NCBI GenBank assembly: GCA_008508345.1
Contig: QNGE01000104.1
Coordinates: 326,719-390,718, forward strand
DNA: 64,000 nt
Source: Paragonimus westermani
Lineage: Eukaryota; Platyhelminthes; Trematoda; Plagiorchiida; Troglotrematidae
Direction of reading: 5' to 3'
The notes beneath the pieces were generated by a model, which did not search any database, was not told the DNA's origin, and saw only the letters and a list, made by a program, of their open reading frames with translations. This document shows positions 23,955 to 37,813 of the stretch, piece by piece; within the stretch, counting starts at the first letter, position 1; each line of letters starts with the position of its first letter. Made by a program: the position numbers and the translations under genes.

Positions 23955-25560
23955 TCATTGCTACCACTGCCTGCCAAGTCCTCCGTTATGCCAAGGAAAG
24001 TCTAGATAGATCACCGCCCATGCTCTATCTAGGCGCATCTCAAGGGTCACTGTATCGCTATGAACTACTTCACATACTAGCTTGTTCCACGCATTCACTA
24101 CCCGGCGGCTGAATAAATTTGTTCGTAAGTCTAAACCAGCCCTGCTTTTCTTCAATCGGAGACTGATCTCTAGTGATCTCTGGCTTCTTGACCCACTAGT
24201 TCAAACAAGTCTGTGGTCTTTACGGCACTCATGTGTTTCAAAACTCCGAAGCTTTTAATGAGATAACCTCCCATTCCTCTCCTTCCCATGGAGTGAAATC
24301 CGAGCTCCTTTAATCGATCTTAATAGGGTTTTTCCTTAAACCCTATTATCAGTCGAGTTCCAGACTGTTGTACTCTCTCACTGCACTGAATATCCTTACG
24401 TAGGCAGGGTGCCCACGCCTACAAGCAGCACTCCAGATGAGACCAAACTATGGCTTTGTACAGCGACAGAAATACTTCCGGTTGGCTGTTAGACAAGACT
24501 CAAGTATAAACAACCCACTGCGGGTCACCATGTGCAGCCGCTGTGCATTGAGCTGAGGGTTTCCAGTCGTTTTTGATCATCCACAGATCTCGATCCTTTT
24601 CTACACATTCAGTAGTGACTGGATCCTGGGGACCGCGTACTTCTAGAGGTTCAGAGCTTCCAGTTACGATTTGGCATTTGATGGCATTTAATGGAAGGTC
24701 TCACTTACGAGGCCACTCTGCTACTGCCTTGATATCTTGTGATAAGACAATTCGGTTTGTTGTCAATACGAAGCACAGGTTACTAAACTCACTCACTAGA
24801 TCACTGGCGAACATTAAGAACAGGAAAGAACCCAAAACGGATTCTTGAAGTACAAAACTGTGGGCTGTACACCTCAGAGAATCAAGTAACACACCTCGAA
24901 ATTCTTGCCTTCCTCCACTTGTCTCGTGACCTTATCGATGAAATACAAAAGGCTCGGTAGACAAGATAAGTTAAACCCTGTCGCTAATTAACATTTCCAG
25001 ACATTTTCCAGTTATCTTTGCCAGGCTCACTGACCTATCGTTGTTTTGTTTGCCTTGCGAGCCCGTCTTATGAGTAGCGACCACAGTGGCTATGCGCCAC
25101 TCGTCCGAGATTTCTCTCACCTTTAAGGAAGTTGTAAGCTGCTGCCATAGGGGACGCTGCGGAATCCCCAACAGTAGCCCAACTGTGCTCGGATGTGTGC
25201 TATCAGCTCCTGCGGACCTTGAGGGCTTAAGGGAGTCTAAGACCTGCCCAACCTCTTCCTCAGTGAGAAGTAACCTGTTCATTTTGTTGTTAGGTTTGCA
25301 CTCTACCAATTTCGGTACGATCCTGTTTCCATCGTCTCTCTCGTGAAAACCCGTGGAAAAATTCACGAGGGAGGTGGCTTTCTCCGCCTTATCAGTAACT
25401 GGCTTACTGTCTTTCGTTAACAGAGTTCCAACTTTCTGCCTGTAGGTTCCTTTGGATTGAACATACGAGTAAAAATGCTTCGGAACTTCTTTTGCTTTGC
25501 GTGCAACGCCTGCTTCAGGACAGTTGCAGAGACACTCTCGATTTGCCATATTTTCCAACT
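23955..25560 (-). mobile_element. CR1-like LINE remnant (RT domain to C-terminus)
   Basis: Reading downward from 25558, a 195-codon open frame gives the start of the reverse transcriptase: KHFYSYVQSKGTYRQKVGTL, then LDSLKPSRSAGADSTHPSTV (the SPGPDGIHP-type block), then SDEWRIATVVATHKTGSQGK and a VSLAKITGKCLEMLISDRV block. About 24701-24892 continues with QESVLGSFLFLMFASDL. There the catalytic FADD is lost (VLTTNRI in its place). Then come a PHLEYC-like block near 24440 and VQQSGTRLI, and the C-terminal LDLRTNLFSRRVVNAWNKLV (23961-24155). The element is therefore nearly complete from the RT onward but dead, through frameshifts and catalytic loss. Related to the copy at 13380-14545. Confidence 0.82.
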
Positions 25561-26329
25561 AACTTGTTTTTATTTTCACTGGTGGCATTATCGCTATTGT
25601 TTGGTTCCGTGTCTGCACTCTCTCGTTTGTTTGAATGTCCATCGTGGTAACAACAATTACAGGTCGCTCACTAGCTAGTTGATCGTGCACTGCTTCTCAT
25701 CGTGCTTCGTTCGCAACTCATTTCCCCAGTCAACTTGCAATAAACTTCGTTGTTCATTCGGAGCACCGGTTGTGGTATCACTTTTGACAGTTATGGCACT
25801 GGATACCCTCAATGACTCGTTACACCTACAGTCCTTGTAGTTGGGACTTAGATGATCTATAGAACTTCTTTAACCAAGCTGGTTTAAGACTGGAACACAA
25901 TACAACGGTGTGATAATACACAGAAGTGACAATCACACAGTAATAGCAGAAAAAGAATACGGCTATAAAATAAGCAACTCAGGGAGATATACTACCACAG
26001 TCCTTAATACACCTTATACGACTAAGAAACAACCAACACTAGATAAACTACTGAAAATTAAAATGGCACAAGATAATCTGAATCAAGTCACGCGTTTCAC
26101 AGGCTAACGCGTGATCTGACGATCCCGGTCCAAGCCACACACAACCGACTTTGAGCGATCCTCATATTAACTCATAGCCACTCCTTTTCCGTCAACGTTG
26201 TGGTTTTGATACAGCAAACAAGAGACTGACTCAGCGATGTATGCCTCACCAGTGTTTCGTGCAGCTCTACTGATTTTTACTGCAGAGAAGTGTACAAAGT
26301 TCTAAACCACAAAACAGTGAAAAGTACTT
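25561..26329. other. unassigned sequence, possible LTR fragment near 25690-25790
   Basis: Around 25736 there is TTGCAATAAACTTCGTTGTTC, an AATAAA in a context like the R/U5 end of LTR elements in this window. No primer-binding site, second LTR or coding part follows, so this is only a suspicion. The rest is unrecognised. Confidence 0.3.
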
Positions 26330-26885
26330 TGTTTTGCACCAGTAGCATACAGAAAATTGACACGCAGACTGTTTGACAGAGCAAAACGGCTTTGCACTAT
26401 TGACAGCTTAGATAATGAGCTACGTAAGCTGAAGCAGAATTTATTAGACAACGGTTATCCGAAAGGATGTGTAGGAAAATTTAACGTGAATAGTGTGCAA
26501 AGTAGCTCGCAACTCACAGTTCGCGAAAAACAGCCATTCTTATAACCGCCATCCAGAAGAGACGTGTGCCAACTAATAGACTGATTAGTTGAACAACGCG
26601 CGGTGCCAGTTTTCCACACGTTATTTGTCGCGGAACTAGTAGTCGTACATAGAGCGCTTTTGGCTAAGCAACCGACGACAGCGCAACAAATCAAACGGTA
26701 TCTATGGGTGCAAATGTTGGCAGAACTGAGAGCCAGCTTGAAATTAACAACAAACGGTCACATTATCGGAAAATTTAACGAGAAATCCGGAAGAAGCCCG
26801 CGCCATCGATCACCAAGCGTCACATGGAACCGCAACATAAGACTGACTCATTGGTTATTTCGTGTTCCAGTCTCGACATAAAAAA
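26330..26885 (+). mobile_element. Penelope-like element remnant (end of RT / linker)
   Basis: Plus-strand translation gives TRRLFDRAKRLCTIDSL followed by ELRKLKQNLLDNGYPKG (26357-26470). This is the highly conserved post-RT helix block of Penelope-like elements (an LxxNGYP motif). 26603-26690 gives FHTLFVAELVVVHRALLAKQ, matching the block before the GIY-YIG domain. Stops and frame changes interrupt the region and no intact GIY-YIG motif is visible in this copy. Compare the second remnant at 45893-46745, where the GIY-YIG motif is kept. Confidence 0.72.
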
Positions 26886-29800
26886 ACAGTTGCAACGATA
26901 TGCCTAGGCCAGTACAATCGGCCACCGGCAACCCACTGTGCCCATAAAGCGGGTTGTTTATTACGTTGACGCCGATTTAGTGACAACTGAACTCGCTTTG
27001 TACACACACTATTTGAAATTGTTTTGTGGTTTGGAATTTTGTACAGTCATCGAAAATGTACCGATGAATGCGACTATCAAAATATTATTTATTATAGTCG
27101 CTACACACGTACGCCCGCATTCTTGAGTAACCCTCGTATGCTTTAGCCTACATGCATGTCGGATACTGATATACAATCGACTAAGCTCGCAGATGCGTGA
27201 AACAACTTTCAACGTCACGTTCCGGAAGGGGAACTCTTCAACAACATGCCAAGTCAACGAATACGAGTTACGTAACAATTTGCACAGCTACATATCGCAG
27301 CAACATCCTTGATATAAATCACATATACCTGGGTATTGTTAGTAGCACTTTTGTCAACCTGAATTGTCAGTTTCTTATCGTTTCTGCTACTAAGCTTAGT
27401 TCAGTTGTATGTACAAATCTTCAAATGTGTACTCTTCTTTTGTACCAAGTAGTGATTGTTAAGCCGCAAATATTTATATATGGATCCAAGGCCCCCTAAT
27501 CTGGAACTCAATTCAGAACAAGTTTCTAGTTACTGAAGACCCTTAACTCATGAACTTTACAGTATATAATGAATAGGTAGAAAGGCAACCAGCCAATAGA
27601 AAAAACGAATCGACCACTTGTGTGAAGAAAAATATTGTTGGATGTGGCACGGCCATCTCAAAGTGCTTGTACAGTGGAAGTGAAATTCCGTTAGCCAAGA
27701 AAGCAATATGAGTTACTATTAGTACTTGTGGGTTGTTCGATCAATTACTAACGCTGTACGTACGGCTGTGAGATTAAAACTGTGTTCACACTTTGATGCT
27801 TTTCAACACACCACGAGGCAATAACTTGATAGGCCCAGAAGAAAAAAGCCCTTGTATTTATACCAACACATTTGAGCTCACAACAGAGTTTCCCGAGTAT
27901 ACAGAGAAACAAGGCATAAATCGCCATGCAGTAAGTAACAAACCAAACAAACCGCTATATTTAACACGAACTGATAGGAGAGGCGGTAAACATGACACTA
28001 ACCATTATCTAAAATGACGTTCAAGTGAGTTATCAGAATGAAACCAGCGTGTAATCATTTAATCCGAATCCCATGGAACCAGGCTTGCTAGAAACTGACC
28101 CATGGGCTGACATTTTTGCCAAAACCGTACACTACAAGGAAATTCCTTGCCAAACATGACCAGGCTACTAACGCGTCATCACATAATAGACAGAGTAACT
28201 TACAGGTCCAAAATTACTGAGAAATCTGGGCAAGGAACAACAGTGCAATAGACGCTGGGTAGAGAAACCACTAACGTGTGCACGGTATTCAAGTGGTTTC
28301 AAAAACCGGGCAGGGAAATTAAGACACTCCCGCATGTTTGAAGACAGCCTTGGGGTTGGATAGAAACAATTCGAAATATTCAACACCACAAGATATTTGT
28401 TGTATAACTACCAAAATCACGTTATGAAGGCCGAACAAGTCGGAGGATGCAAGTATTCCCACACCCAATGAAGCAAAACAATGTGGTCGTGGGATGTGAT
28501 CAAAGCCCAAATCTAGTAAATCACCAACGAGAAACTAAATAAATCCCAGTTAACAAAACTCGGCTAAACAAGCAAACATTTCTAACAAAACGATCCAAAT
28601 CAGGAAGAAGTACATGAGACGGTTGAAAGAAAACCTTGCGATGTCGTGAGATTGAATCCACGCTTGAACGGAACTATAGCACATTGGTGTTGTGAATCGA
28701 CCATAACGCAACGACGTTATCGGGGCCAACCCAATTCGCAGACGGAGTCTATCATGAAAATCTGAAGTGATTGTAGCGTACAACGAACTGAAAGACAGTG
28801 CGGACTTGCCGACAGCACTTGGGAATCCGTTCACTGGATGGACAAAGATTGTGTGTGCCCCGATCGAACAAACCGAGGCTGCAACTACGTATTAGGCGAC
28901 GCGGACATCCTCGGTTTAAGAGTTAAGAAAGAAACAAGACTGTCGGCATGGAAATGACACTTTGATGATGCCGAGCCCTGTGGCACTAATGACTCTTTTG
29001 TCCACTGTCACCACTTGGTGATATTGGGTATAACGAGATCGGACAAGACGAAAGAGAGTGGTGACGATACGGTTCGTCCAAAGCTTGAAACTAGGGATGC
29101 AAAAGGTACGGATGGTTGCGTCATATATGTTAGCCGGCTGGTCAGAAATTTACAACGTTTACCGACTAGGGAGGAAATCAGCGACCTCGAGAAAACTGAG
29201 CAACTGGCGAGCGTGGTGGAGCGTCTAAAGATAGATCCGCAAGAAATGCCAAGGATGAAATAAACACGTTGTCGGGGAAGAATCCAATTCCCTGAAAAAA
29301 CGTTTTCTTTGCCGTTGGAAAGGCCTAACTTATTGCTGTTTGAAGTGGCCCTTACAGCCGACACAGTCAAGTGCCACTCCGTCCATCACGAGCGTTGTGT
29401 CAACTTATAGCACCTCGCCCACATGCTCGTCTTTTAATTTGGGCATCATCGTACTCTCTGGATTTTTGTCTGGTCCACATCCTGACCTTGTCTTCGTACC
29501 GCTTACAAGCTCTTTAAATATGATCTGGTTTGTGACCGTGTTGTCTCAGTAGTGAGTGGCGTAGGAACTCTGTCAGGAAGCCAATCATCTTTTTGTGTTC
29601 AGGCGTTAGTCTCTGGTGACTGGGTTGGCCGCAAATTACGATTTAGTTGTGTGTACTCCGTAGTCTGTTGCTCATTACCGTTGATCGTGGTTCCGTTATA
29701 CGCCATTTCACTAACCGTTATTCTGTTTACGCGCTCACGTGAACAAACCCAGAGAGGTGCATTTCGCCCGCCATTTTCTTAACAAAAGTTTTCCAACTTT

Positions 29801-30169
29801 ACGGGCGGTAAAGAGTGAACATGGGATTTTTTATGAGATGAATCACTGATAGGGAGAGGACAAGAGATGGTAGTGGGGGACACTGGGACTGTGGCATAAA
29901 CTAACACAAAGCTGATAAACTGACAAGTAGAGTCAGAGACCTGGGATGCGGTTGCAATGGAAGGAACAGAATTATAGGTAGTAGAAACTTAAAACAATGA
30001 CAGTAGGACAAACGACGTTAAAATGCAAGCGATCGTCAACGTGAATGAAACGATAATAGGCACCTGTCACACCGACCAGATGCAAAAATGTGAGCCGAAA
30101 ACGAGTACTCACTACTGGTGACGTTGTGAACTCGTACGAGATAGCGGATGCACAATACGAGGTAGGTAC
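26886..30169. other. unassigned sequence
   Basis: No gene or element recognised. The plus frame 29015-29263 (82 codons, rich in charged residues: PTREEISDLEKTEQLASVVE) is the most protein-like stretch, but I know no family for it and see no exon signals I trust. A minus frame over the same bases (29008-29370) is longer but looks less like protein. Confidence 0.35.
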
Positions 30170-30420
30170 AGTTGTTGCCAGACTCCTGCCGGAAGGTTCA
30201 TTTAAAGCCACCGGGCAGCGTGTTAACAAATTCGATCACTTAGGTTCTAGTGTGAATTATCAGCACGCACTTTGTAACTGGATCGGGTATTCGATAGACC
30301 TGCAACTAGATTTGGAATACATATCGGCACATAGGGTAAGGCCGATCATGTTGATATCAGAGAAGACCGATGAAAGAAAACTCAATTTCATTGCTGGTGC
30401 TAATGACTGAAAAGGACACT
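30170..30420 (+). mobile_element. possible LINE remnant (post-RT segment)
   Basis: Within the open frame 30090-30410, the part reading FDHLGSSVNYQHALCN followed by ISAHRVRPIMLISEK has the spacing of the FxYLGSxI ... VRPxLLY segment that follows the RT in the RTE-like LINEs of this window. The match is short and one-sided, and an unrelated open frame remains possible. Confidence 0.3.
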
Positions 30421-33400
30421 TGGATCTGTCAACTGTCCACTTCAGAGTCGCGAACTGATTAAAAATCAAAGATGCATACAAGTTACTACACATGGAGGAG
30501 TGCTTTTCACGTCCGGGCGGAGCCTAGGCAACATCACTCATAGGCTTGCGTTTTGGTTACTGACAACTATCGATGAGAGATGAATGAACAATCTTCACTT
30601 CAATACTGAGGAACAGTTTACTAAAAGGAACCGTACTTATTTGTGTGAACTGATCAATACGAATCCGCTAGAATGCCCTTCAGCCCTTGTAACGCTTAAT
30701 TCATCTTGAGATGTCAGCTGCTTCGCGTTTTGGAGGAGAAGGGAGCGAACGTGTATACATGTATGTATGATACAGTCGTGATATTTCTCAATGAAGAAAG
30801 GTTACGATCAGTATCACGAGCCGACGAAATTGACCCAATATTAGGCAATGCCGGATCCTCCAAAATACAATCGTTTGTTAGGGATACGTAAATAGAAACG
30901 TGAGGAACCAATCACTGCTGTCAACCGTTGATCAGCAAGAATTGTCTACACCCAAAATTTAGGAGGCAATTGAGGTCACTTCTCAAAATGACCGATTACT
31001 ATTCGAAATCTTTATAGGTATCTTCCCCAAAAGTGCATCCGCTCTTCTGGCCACTAAAAATTCGTTTGAATTGGAGGTGCCGTTTAGTTATATTAAACAG
31101 GGCACGGCCACAGATTAGCGATACCTCATAAACCTCATGCGAAGTAAGTATAATGTCGTCCTTTCTTCCCATTTCGCGCTAAAAACGTAGGCTACTCTTG
31201 TCCTCCTTCTTATGGTTGAACGATCGCCAACCGAGATGATCACTGAACTTGAAAACTCAAATTGAGAGCCAACATACAAAAAAGCATATCGGTCTGCTAC
31301 CACGACGTCAGCGTGCTGGAGAGCGCAGACTTCTCAGGTTTCTTCCGTTTAGGCCGATATCTACCAAGCAGACGATACAAAAAGCATCCGATTGATCCAA
31401 ACCGTACTAACAGGTATTCGTATTTGCCACGAACATATCTGTTTTGGGGTTGAACATATCGTTGGAAAAATGAGACGAAACCAACGAGTGAACCGACAGA
31501 ACTACAGACAGAACATTGACAACGAAGCTTAATCAAACAGCACGCCTGTACAGCACACAATGCCACATTGAAGGGAATAAAATAACGCCGTTAAAAAAAG
31601 CGTTTGTGCAGGAGGTAATTGCAAGTACAAGGAGGAAATTGTCTGTGAGGAGATTCGGGGCAAAACGCACTCAATCAGTCTGAACGAGAAGGAGAGAAAA
31701 TGATTGTCCGGATGGGCGATAAGATGGCGATTGGTTGGTTTCCCATCTGTAAATGGGACCTAACGAGACAGAAATTCTGGTAAACGTCGCTCGTAGATGG
31801 CGCGATCCTCTGGGAGAAATACGCAGAAGACCACCATCTTAATCTGAATAACAAACGAGGTTATGAGAGAGAAAACAAGTAACTAAAGGTCAGTAAGATC
31901 CATATGCGAACACAAAAAACGATTAGAAAAACAACCAATTCTAGACATTAGGAGAAATCGGAGCCAAATCATTAGCATCTGAGCAAACGCCCGATCTGAC
32001 AGATCTCAGTCAGGGAGGTAATCCGACAACATCAGTGATTGTGAACCGTTTTCGACTCATCAATCAAGTTGAACACCGATTACTTTGAGCTCAACATATG
32101 TAAGGATGGTAACATTTTAAGACCCGATAGCAAGCTCTAACATTTTCAACTATGAAAACCTTATCCATTAGGTTGAGTAAAGACACAATCGGAAGATCAA
32201 TTACAAGTGATTCAAGGGCAAAAACAGTATGTTTCCAAAGACTGTACATTTTCTACACAAGACTGTGAATTGCACGCCACAAATAAACTGGCACAGTGGA
32301 GTCTCAGAAAACACAAACGTGGTAACACTTCTTGATCAAAGTACACTGTAAAACCCCGCTTAAATCCAAACGGGCGGGTTAATCAGAACGTAGGCATCAA
32401 CGTATAAATGTATCATCTTCGTGGTTGCAAATGGCCAATCCTATGACTGTGAGTGACTATAGAATTGGTTTGATTCACGTCCAGGAAATTGACACACCAG
32501 TCGGAAGAATTCAGTTAGCCAGAAATGCCTATTCAAACAAGCTGCTTCAAACCGTGTGGGCACGTTCCCCCAAGATGATTGATAAACCATACTACCAGCA
32601 ACAGACACTCAAGATATTATAGTTGTGTTGTCAATCAAACTGTGTGGTGTTTCTGTTACGGTCACATTCATGGTTTTGACAGAGTTTGCTTTTCATACTC
32701 AACAACCCAACAGGTGTCTCTTCTCGTTCACGGACGGCAAAAAAACGGATTTTTCGCACGAATACACAGTAGAGTGCTGAGGCAACGAGAAAATTCCTGG
32801 TCCGTAAATGTCCCCCTAATACAGAATGCGCCTGAGTTTATAATGAAAGTCGTAACGAAACAAATTAGGCAGCACCGCACATATTTGTGCACTACGGTAC
32901 ATCCAGTCTCAGTACAGCAATAGACGTATCAACAGATACACGTGAAGTTCTGGAAATACGTATAGGGTTAGGCCTGCTTTGGATTATCTTGATCGATTTT
33001 CGACTTATAAAGTTTGTGGTTCCCAGAAGTATTGAAAAGCACCCAGCAGCATTTGGTGCGTTTCTTGTAGACAAAACGAAATTCAACCACTAATAGTAAC
33101 ATTACGCGAAAATCGGCGTAACCATCAAAAACATTCCCAAAGGTTAATAAAAAAACACCATTCTACTTTTAAAAAATGTAACAGACCTTTTCTGCATGTC
33201 GTTCACCAACAATTTTAATACTTAACTAGTAACATGCAATCATCCTCATAATAGCACACTTTTTACCTTCCCTTTGAGAAAGAAACTTCGTCCACTTCAG
33301 CAGTTTTCTTGTGACGATGAAGACAATGTGTGCACCGTCCAACGGAACAGTAGAAGACAAAATTCGTACCAATATACGAGACTGAAATCTATATCCTATT

Positions 33401-34479
33401 CATTATCAATAACGCAAGTAGTCACTGTTTCACTTTTGGATAGTGAAACACTTCAGTGGCTCTCTTGGATAGTACCATTAAAATCACACAATCTGGGGAC
33501 AATCGGAATTTAACTTTTTCTCACCACCGAGGGAAACACGGTTTTGACAATAGCTTCAGGTAACACGATGGTCTGTTCATTTCCATCCATTTCGTGTGTT
33601 TCAGTGACCACGGGTACGTATATCAGTTTCAAGTGAATTACGTATATTGAGCTGACGAGTAGTCGCTATACTAATTGCATGGGCATCTGCAGTTTCAGCA
33701 TCCCATTTAACTGAGTGCATTCTTTCATCTCGTTCAGAAAAAGCCTTCTGCAGCTGATCGGATGGATAGGCAATGTAAGAAAGGATTTGCCGTGAACGTG
33801 TAGACGCCGGTTCTGATGTGTTCAGATGCTTGATAATCATATTGCCACAACGGCATAGGTAACTTCCCGTGCTCCAAGAATTACACTTCACGTGGTACGG
33901 TCGAGTTTACAATAATGCGGTACCGATCAATGAGGCACTAACCAACAGTAAACACCACCCACCGAGTCGCAGGAGGAAATGACATTCACAGTCAGTAGCA
34001 CCACAGTATTGATTTCGCGTCGGTTCTAGCAATTTACGGCTATCGTAGCTTGCACTCACATAGTGCGACACGATGAAAACGGGCACATGATGCAGAGGTC
34101 CAAACGCTGTACGACGGCTTGTACTAACAATCCCTCTTAGTGAGCCGAGCTGGTAAGTGCCAACCGACCAAGGTAACCGAACAAACTATAGAGGAGATGT
34201 TATCCACACGGACCATACACCGCCGTCTTGACGAACTCAGCCATGCTCCCAGTGTGAACACTAAGAGTTCGTTAACCCGACTCACACACGTTCGTAAGCG
34301 CCTGCCTTTGCACACGATTTGAACTTCGACGTGATGTAACCGTTTTCACTCTCTGCCCATTGCATCCGTATGAACTGTCCGGACAGAATGACGCTCACAG
34401 GGCAGTGTCTGAGAAACTTTTAGGGTCATCTTAAGCTGACACCAGTCAGATAAAATTAATAACAAACATCATGGAAAAG
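30421..34479. other. unassigned sequence
   Basis: No family recognised on either strand. The frames 32579-32923, 32887-33093, 33274-33513 (plus) and 33601-33891 (minus) are 60-115 codons long and carry no motif. The stretch is probably intergenic or intronic. Confidence 0.35.
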
Positions 34480-34720
34480 GCGCATAATGAAAATATGGTC
34501 AACTAAAACCTGAGGAATGAAGTTCACGAGGGATCAGCAAGAAAACAGAAATGAAGAGGATTGCAACGACCCGGAACGTACATCAGGATGTGTAGACAAG
34601 TATGACAGAACTGTTTGAATTGCAACACAGGCGGCCGCATCTTGAGGATATCCTGTAGGAGAATGATAATGACAATATCAGGCTATTGTAAATGAACAGA
34701 TTTACGTAGGGAATAAAAAG
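34480..34720. repeat. dispersed repeat, copy 2 (pair with 2390-2680)
   Basis: Direct-orientation partner of 2390-2680. The core is AGGCGGCCGCATCTTGAGG leading into ATATCCTGTA. Flanking similarity includes GTGTAGACAAGTATGACAG against GTGTGGATAAATACGTCAG. No coding capacity recognised. Confidence 0.55.
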
Positions 34721-36559
34721 AAATAATGAACAAATTGAGCACAGTCTGGCAAAAGTTCATATAACAATAGAGCCGAGCGTTCTTCCTATGGTCGTGGATT
34801 CAGTCCCGGTCTGCTTGTGGGCAAATCGGTAGTGTTACTTTCACTGGCTACCTAGTATGCCAGAGGACAGAAGAAAAACTTGAGCTGTTAAACCTGAAAA
34901 AGTGTAACTCATCCAGGAATGAGTGGTTATAGACATGGGAATACAACGGTCAGTGTTAGACTTTCACACCACACGGTGCTCACTGTCATGTGTTGTAGTA
35001 TGAGGCTACCTGTTGGGGTGACACCGTCAAACTGCCAAAATTTAATCAGGAACAGTTGCAGTAACCAGAGTACATTTGATTGGTAAACAGATGTCACCAC
35101 AGGGCTACCGCAGGATCGACGTTACAAAGAACAGCGAAAGAACGATTGTCAGTTAAATTCCCAAACCGGATTTTACTTCTCCTCCTCACAAAATTCGTCA
35201 ATAACCAGTGATGCCTATGGGAAATACCTCACCTATCAGATCCAGTATTACAGTCCTGATATTCAATAACGTTACGCATTCACATCTCAATTGCCTGTAT
35301 GACTAGACTGTTGCCACTTTCGGATTGCAAAATCCTACCCAGTGTCTGACCCACGTGAAGATCTGTATAAATATGAACAGCAGTGAGATGTATCTCCTGG
35401 CGTCTTCAAGAAACTTTGGTGCCAGGCAGATAAACGTACTTATCGACTTTTTGAAAGCAAGAACATGGAACCGCCCCTCGAATTTTGACCTACCTACGCC
35501 GCTTTATAAATTCTTCCGGCATACCAACAGTGACACCGTTGAATACTAACACGAAGCCACGAATCCCTTACACGCTCCAGATCACAAATGAAGAAAGCAG
35601 GTTGTGTGTAGACAACATATTGGAAAGCATGACAAGCACCGATAGGGCAATTGTGAAAAATGATCAGACAACGCCATTCGGCCCGTTTAAGAGATGAACT
35701 AAGGAAAAGGGTCACAAGCACGGTCACCGCTTAGTTGGTAGCCAAGAACCATATAGTGACCCGATCGAGTCGCATAAGGTCGTGCGAAAAGTCCCAATTA
35801 ATTAACAAAAAGTCCAACAACCACCGAAGCAACTGAAATTCGAGTATCTAATTCGAAGCCGTGCGCATGAAAGAAGTTCGTTCGTGCCTTTAACATCCCC
35901 ATAGCCAGTGACCAATTTACAGTGGTCACTTCTTTTTTGTCGCGTGGAACACAGCCGACGACCACATCACAGTCTGGTCGTGTTGTGGCTTCTTTCAACC
36001 ATCAGCAACCACAGTGAACAATGTCAGCAGCAGCAGACGCTCAATCGGCATACAGTGCACATGATCCAATTAGCGAAGACCGCATTTTCGCTCATTCGGT
36101 TGTCGGTCGCAACTTGAAGATTTCCCAAACAGGAGCCGATAGATTGTTGATTTGCTCACGCATTCAGCCTGTTTGACACAGGCTAACTGGCAGAGAGAAC
36201 GGTGGTCTAATACGGAGGGTTTGTATGTAACTTCCATAAGAATGGGCCAAGTCTCCGACTTGCGGAGCAAGGACGACCGCACGTGTTGTAAACCCTGAAT
36301 TGTGTGAACAAACAGGCACATGCGACGTTAAAGGTGACAAAGATTAGAATGGACACTTCGTCAACAATATTACAAATTAATGAGATGACACTACGCAAGT
36401 ATGTGAGGCAAACAACCGTCTACTGACAACGGCAAAGATAGGACCGATGCCAGTCCAATCTTACAACACGTTGAGTTTTGCAAATGGAGAGCAGACACCA
36501 TACGGACCAGCCGTATCAGCTGATCAGTTCAGCAGGGTCTGCGCGTTATACGCAAAAGA
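34721..36559. other. unassigned sequence
   Basis: Nothing recognised. Short frames on both strands lack motifs. Confidence 0.35.
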
Positions 36560-37092
36560 TTGGAGTTAAGCAACAAAGTCCGCATACTCCACGTCAGTCG
36601 GCTTACCGCCTGGCAGAAGCTCCAATCCGAGCTTCCCCGAACTTCTGAGTGCCCCTTCCTGAATACTAACCATCATAAAGTTGAAAAGGAAGAGAGGACC
36701 GCACAACCATATCGAAAGCAAACTGGAATGGAGAGACCTCGAGATAGCTGCCCATAAACGCGCATTTTTCGCTCGGAGTAGACTGATACGCCTCACTAGA
36801 GCTTGCAGCGTCGGACGACTGAGTCGAAAGCAAACTCTTGGTCAGAAAATATAACGACCGTTGATCGACGAAAGAACTGAAGGTGGTCCAGTGTCTTCTC
36901 GAAGGTAAATACATCGTTGATATACTCGCAACCAGGCCGGAAACCTGTTTGCCTTTCTGTTTTGCTGGTTCTTTGTGTACCAGAAGCCATCGCATGAGAC
37001 CCAACAGCATCTAGGATGCGATGAGAACGAGCCTCAGTTGTTATCACATGATGGATGATCTGGTTTGTTGGTAGGCATCTATATTGAGACAA
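36560..37092 (-). mobile_element. RTE-like LINE remnant (RT palm)
   Basis: Minus-strand translation gives RQTGFRPGCEYINDVFTFEK (the AGFRPGRGCIDQIF-type block), then VVIFSDQEFAFDSV (the FLDLxxAFDxV block with the first catalytic Asp). In another frame come an LSPFLFNFI-like segment and LGLELLPGGKPTDVEYADFVA. Here the catalytic YADD reads YADF. A piece between the two blocks is deleted. The LELLPG...YAD stretch is the same family as 4150-4240. Confidence 0.75.
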
Positions 37093-37809
37093 TCCTTTAA
37101 TCTCTCATACGGAAAGGAGCAAAGTGGTCAGTTTAGAAAACCTCGCATCATCAGAATTGGAAATAATCTGTAAAAGAAGATCATTGGAAGTTTATTGCAT
37201 CTTTATAATTTCAGTTTCACAACCAATTCGGTTTCTGATGGTGAGTCATCAAGAACGTCAGAAATGATCACAATCTCCATCACCAACAACTGAACGAGCT
37301 ATACACAGACCAGTTGAACTTCCACTTAGAATGCTCAAACCGTTAAGACAATCTGCAAATTCGCGAGTCACCTTTTTCACATGCAATCTTATGAACACCT
37401 TTCTGGCGGCTTGTGTAACCACGAATTGGGAAGAAACCGTATTCGGATATTCCCTGGTAGAAAATACACCTACACGTTGAGGTCGGTCAGACAAGTAAGC
37501 CCCACGTGGCCTCTTCGTAAGTTTAAATTTCAGCTCATGATGGTTTCGTCGTTTTCAGAGTCAAAAAATACCAGGTGATGATAACAAGCCCTAGCGAATC
37601 AACAGAAACCCACCCATGCTGCACTGTTTCTTTGAAACAGATATCCTCACACAAAGCTAGCATAACTATGGAGCATTCCGCACAGTACTCGTAAGGATCA
37701 CTCCACGGTTGTGGCTCAGGCAGTTTCATCGTTGATGCCGTCTGATGGACGTTTTGCGTACTCTCGTTGCTCAAGTTCACAATGAATAATTTATGTTTCC
37801 GAACAGGTC
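37093..37809. other. unassigned sequence left of the Mag-like element
   Basis: No recognisable gene. This is the pre-insertion flank of the LTR retrotransposon. The minus frame 37535-37780 has no motif. Confidence 0.35.
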
Positions 37810-37813
37810 AAGC
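37810..37813 (+). repeat. target-site duplication AAGC (left)
   Basis: AAGC directly outside the left LTR matches AAGC at 42201-42204 directly outside the right LTR. A 4-bp duplication fits Ty3/gypsy integration of the element 37814-42200. Confidence 0.8.

Noticed and set aside
28550..28834. minus-strand frame with hydrophobic C-terminus as a membrane protein gene
   Set aside because: No start context, splice signals or family similarity. Hydrophobicity alone is not enough in anonymous sequence.
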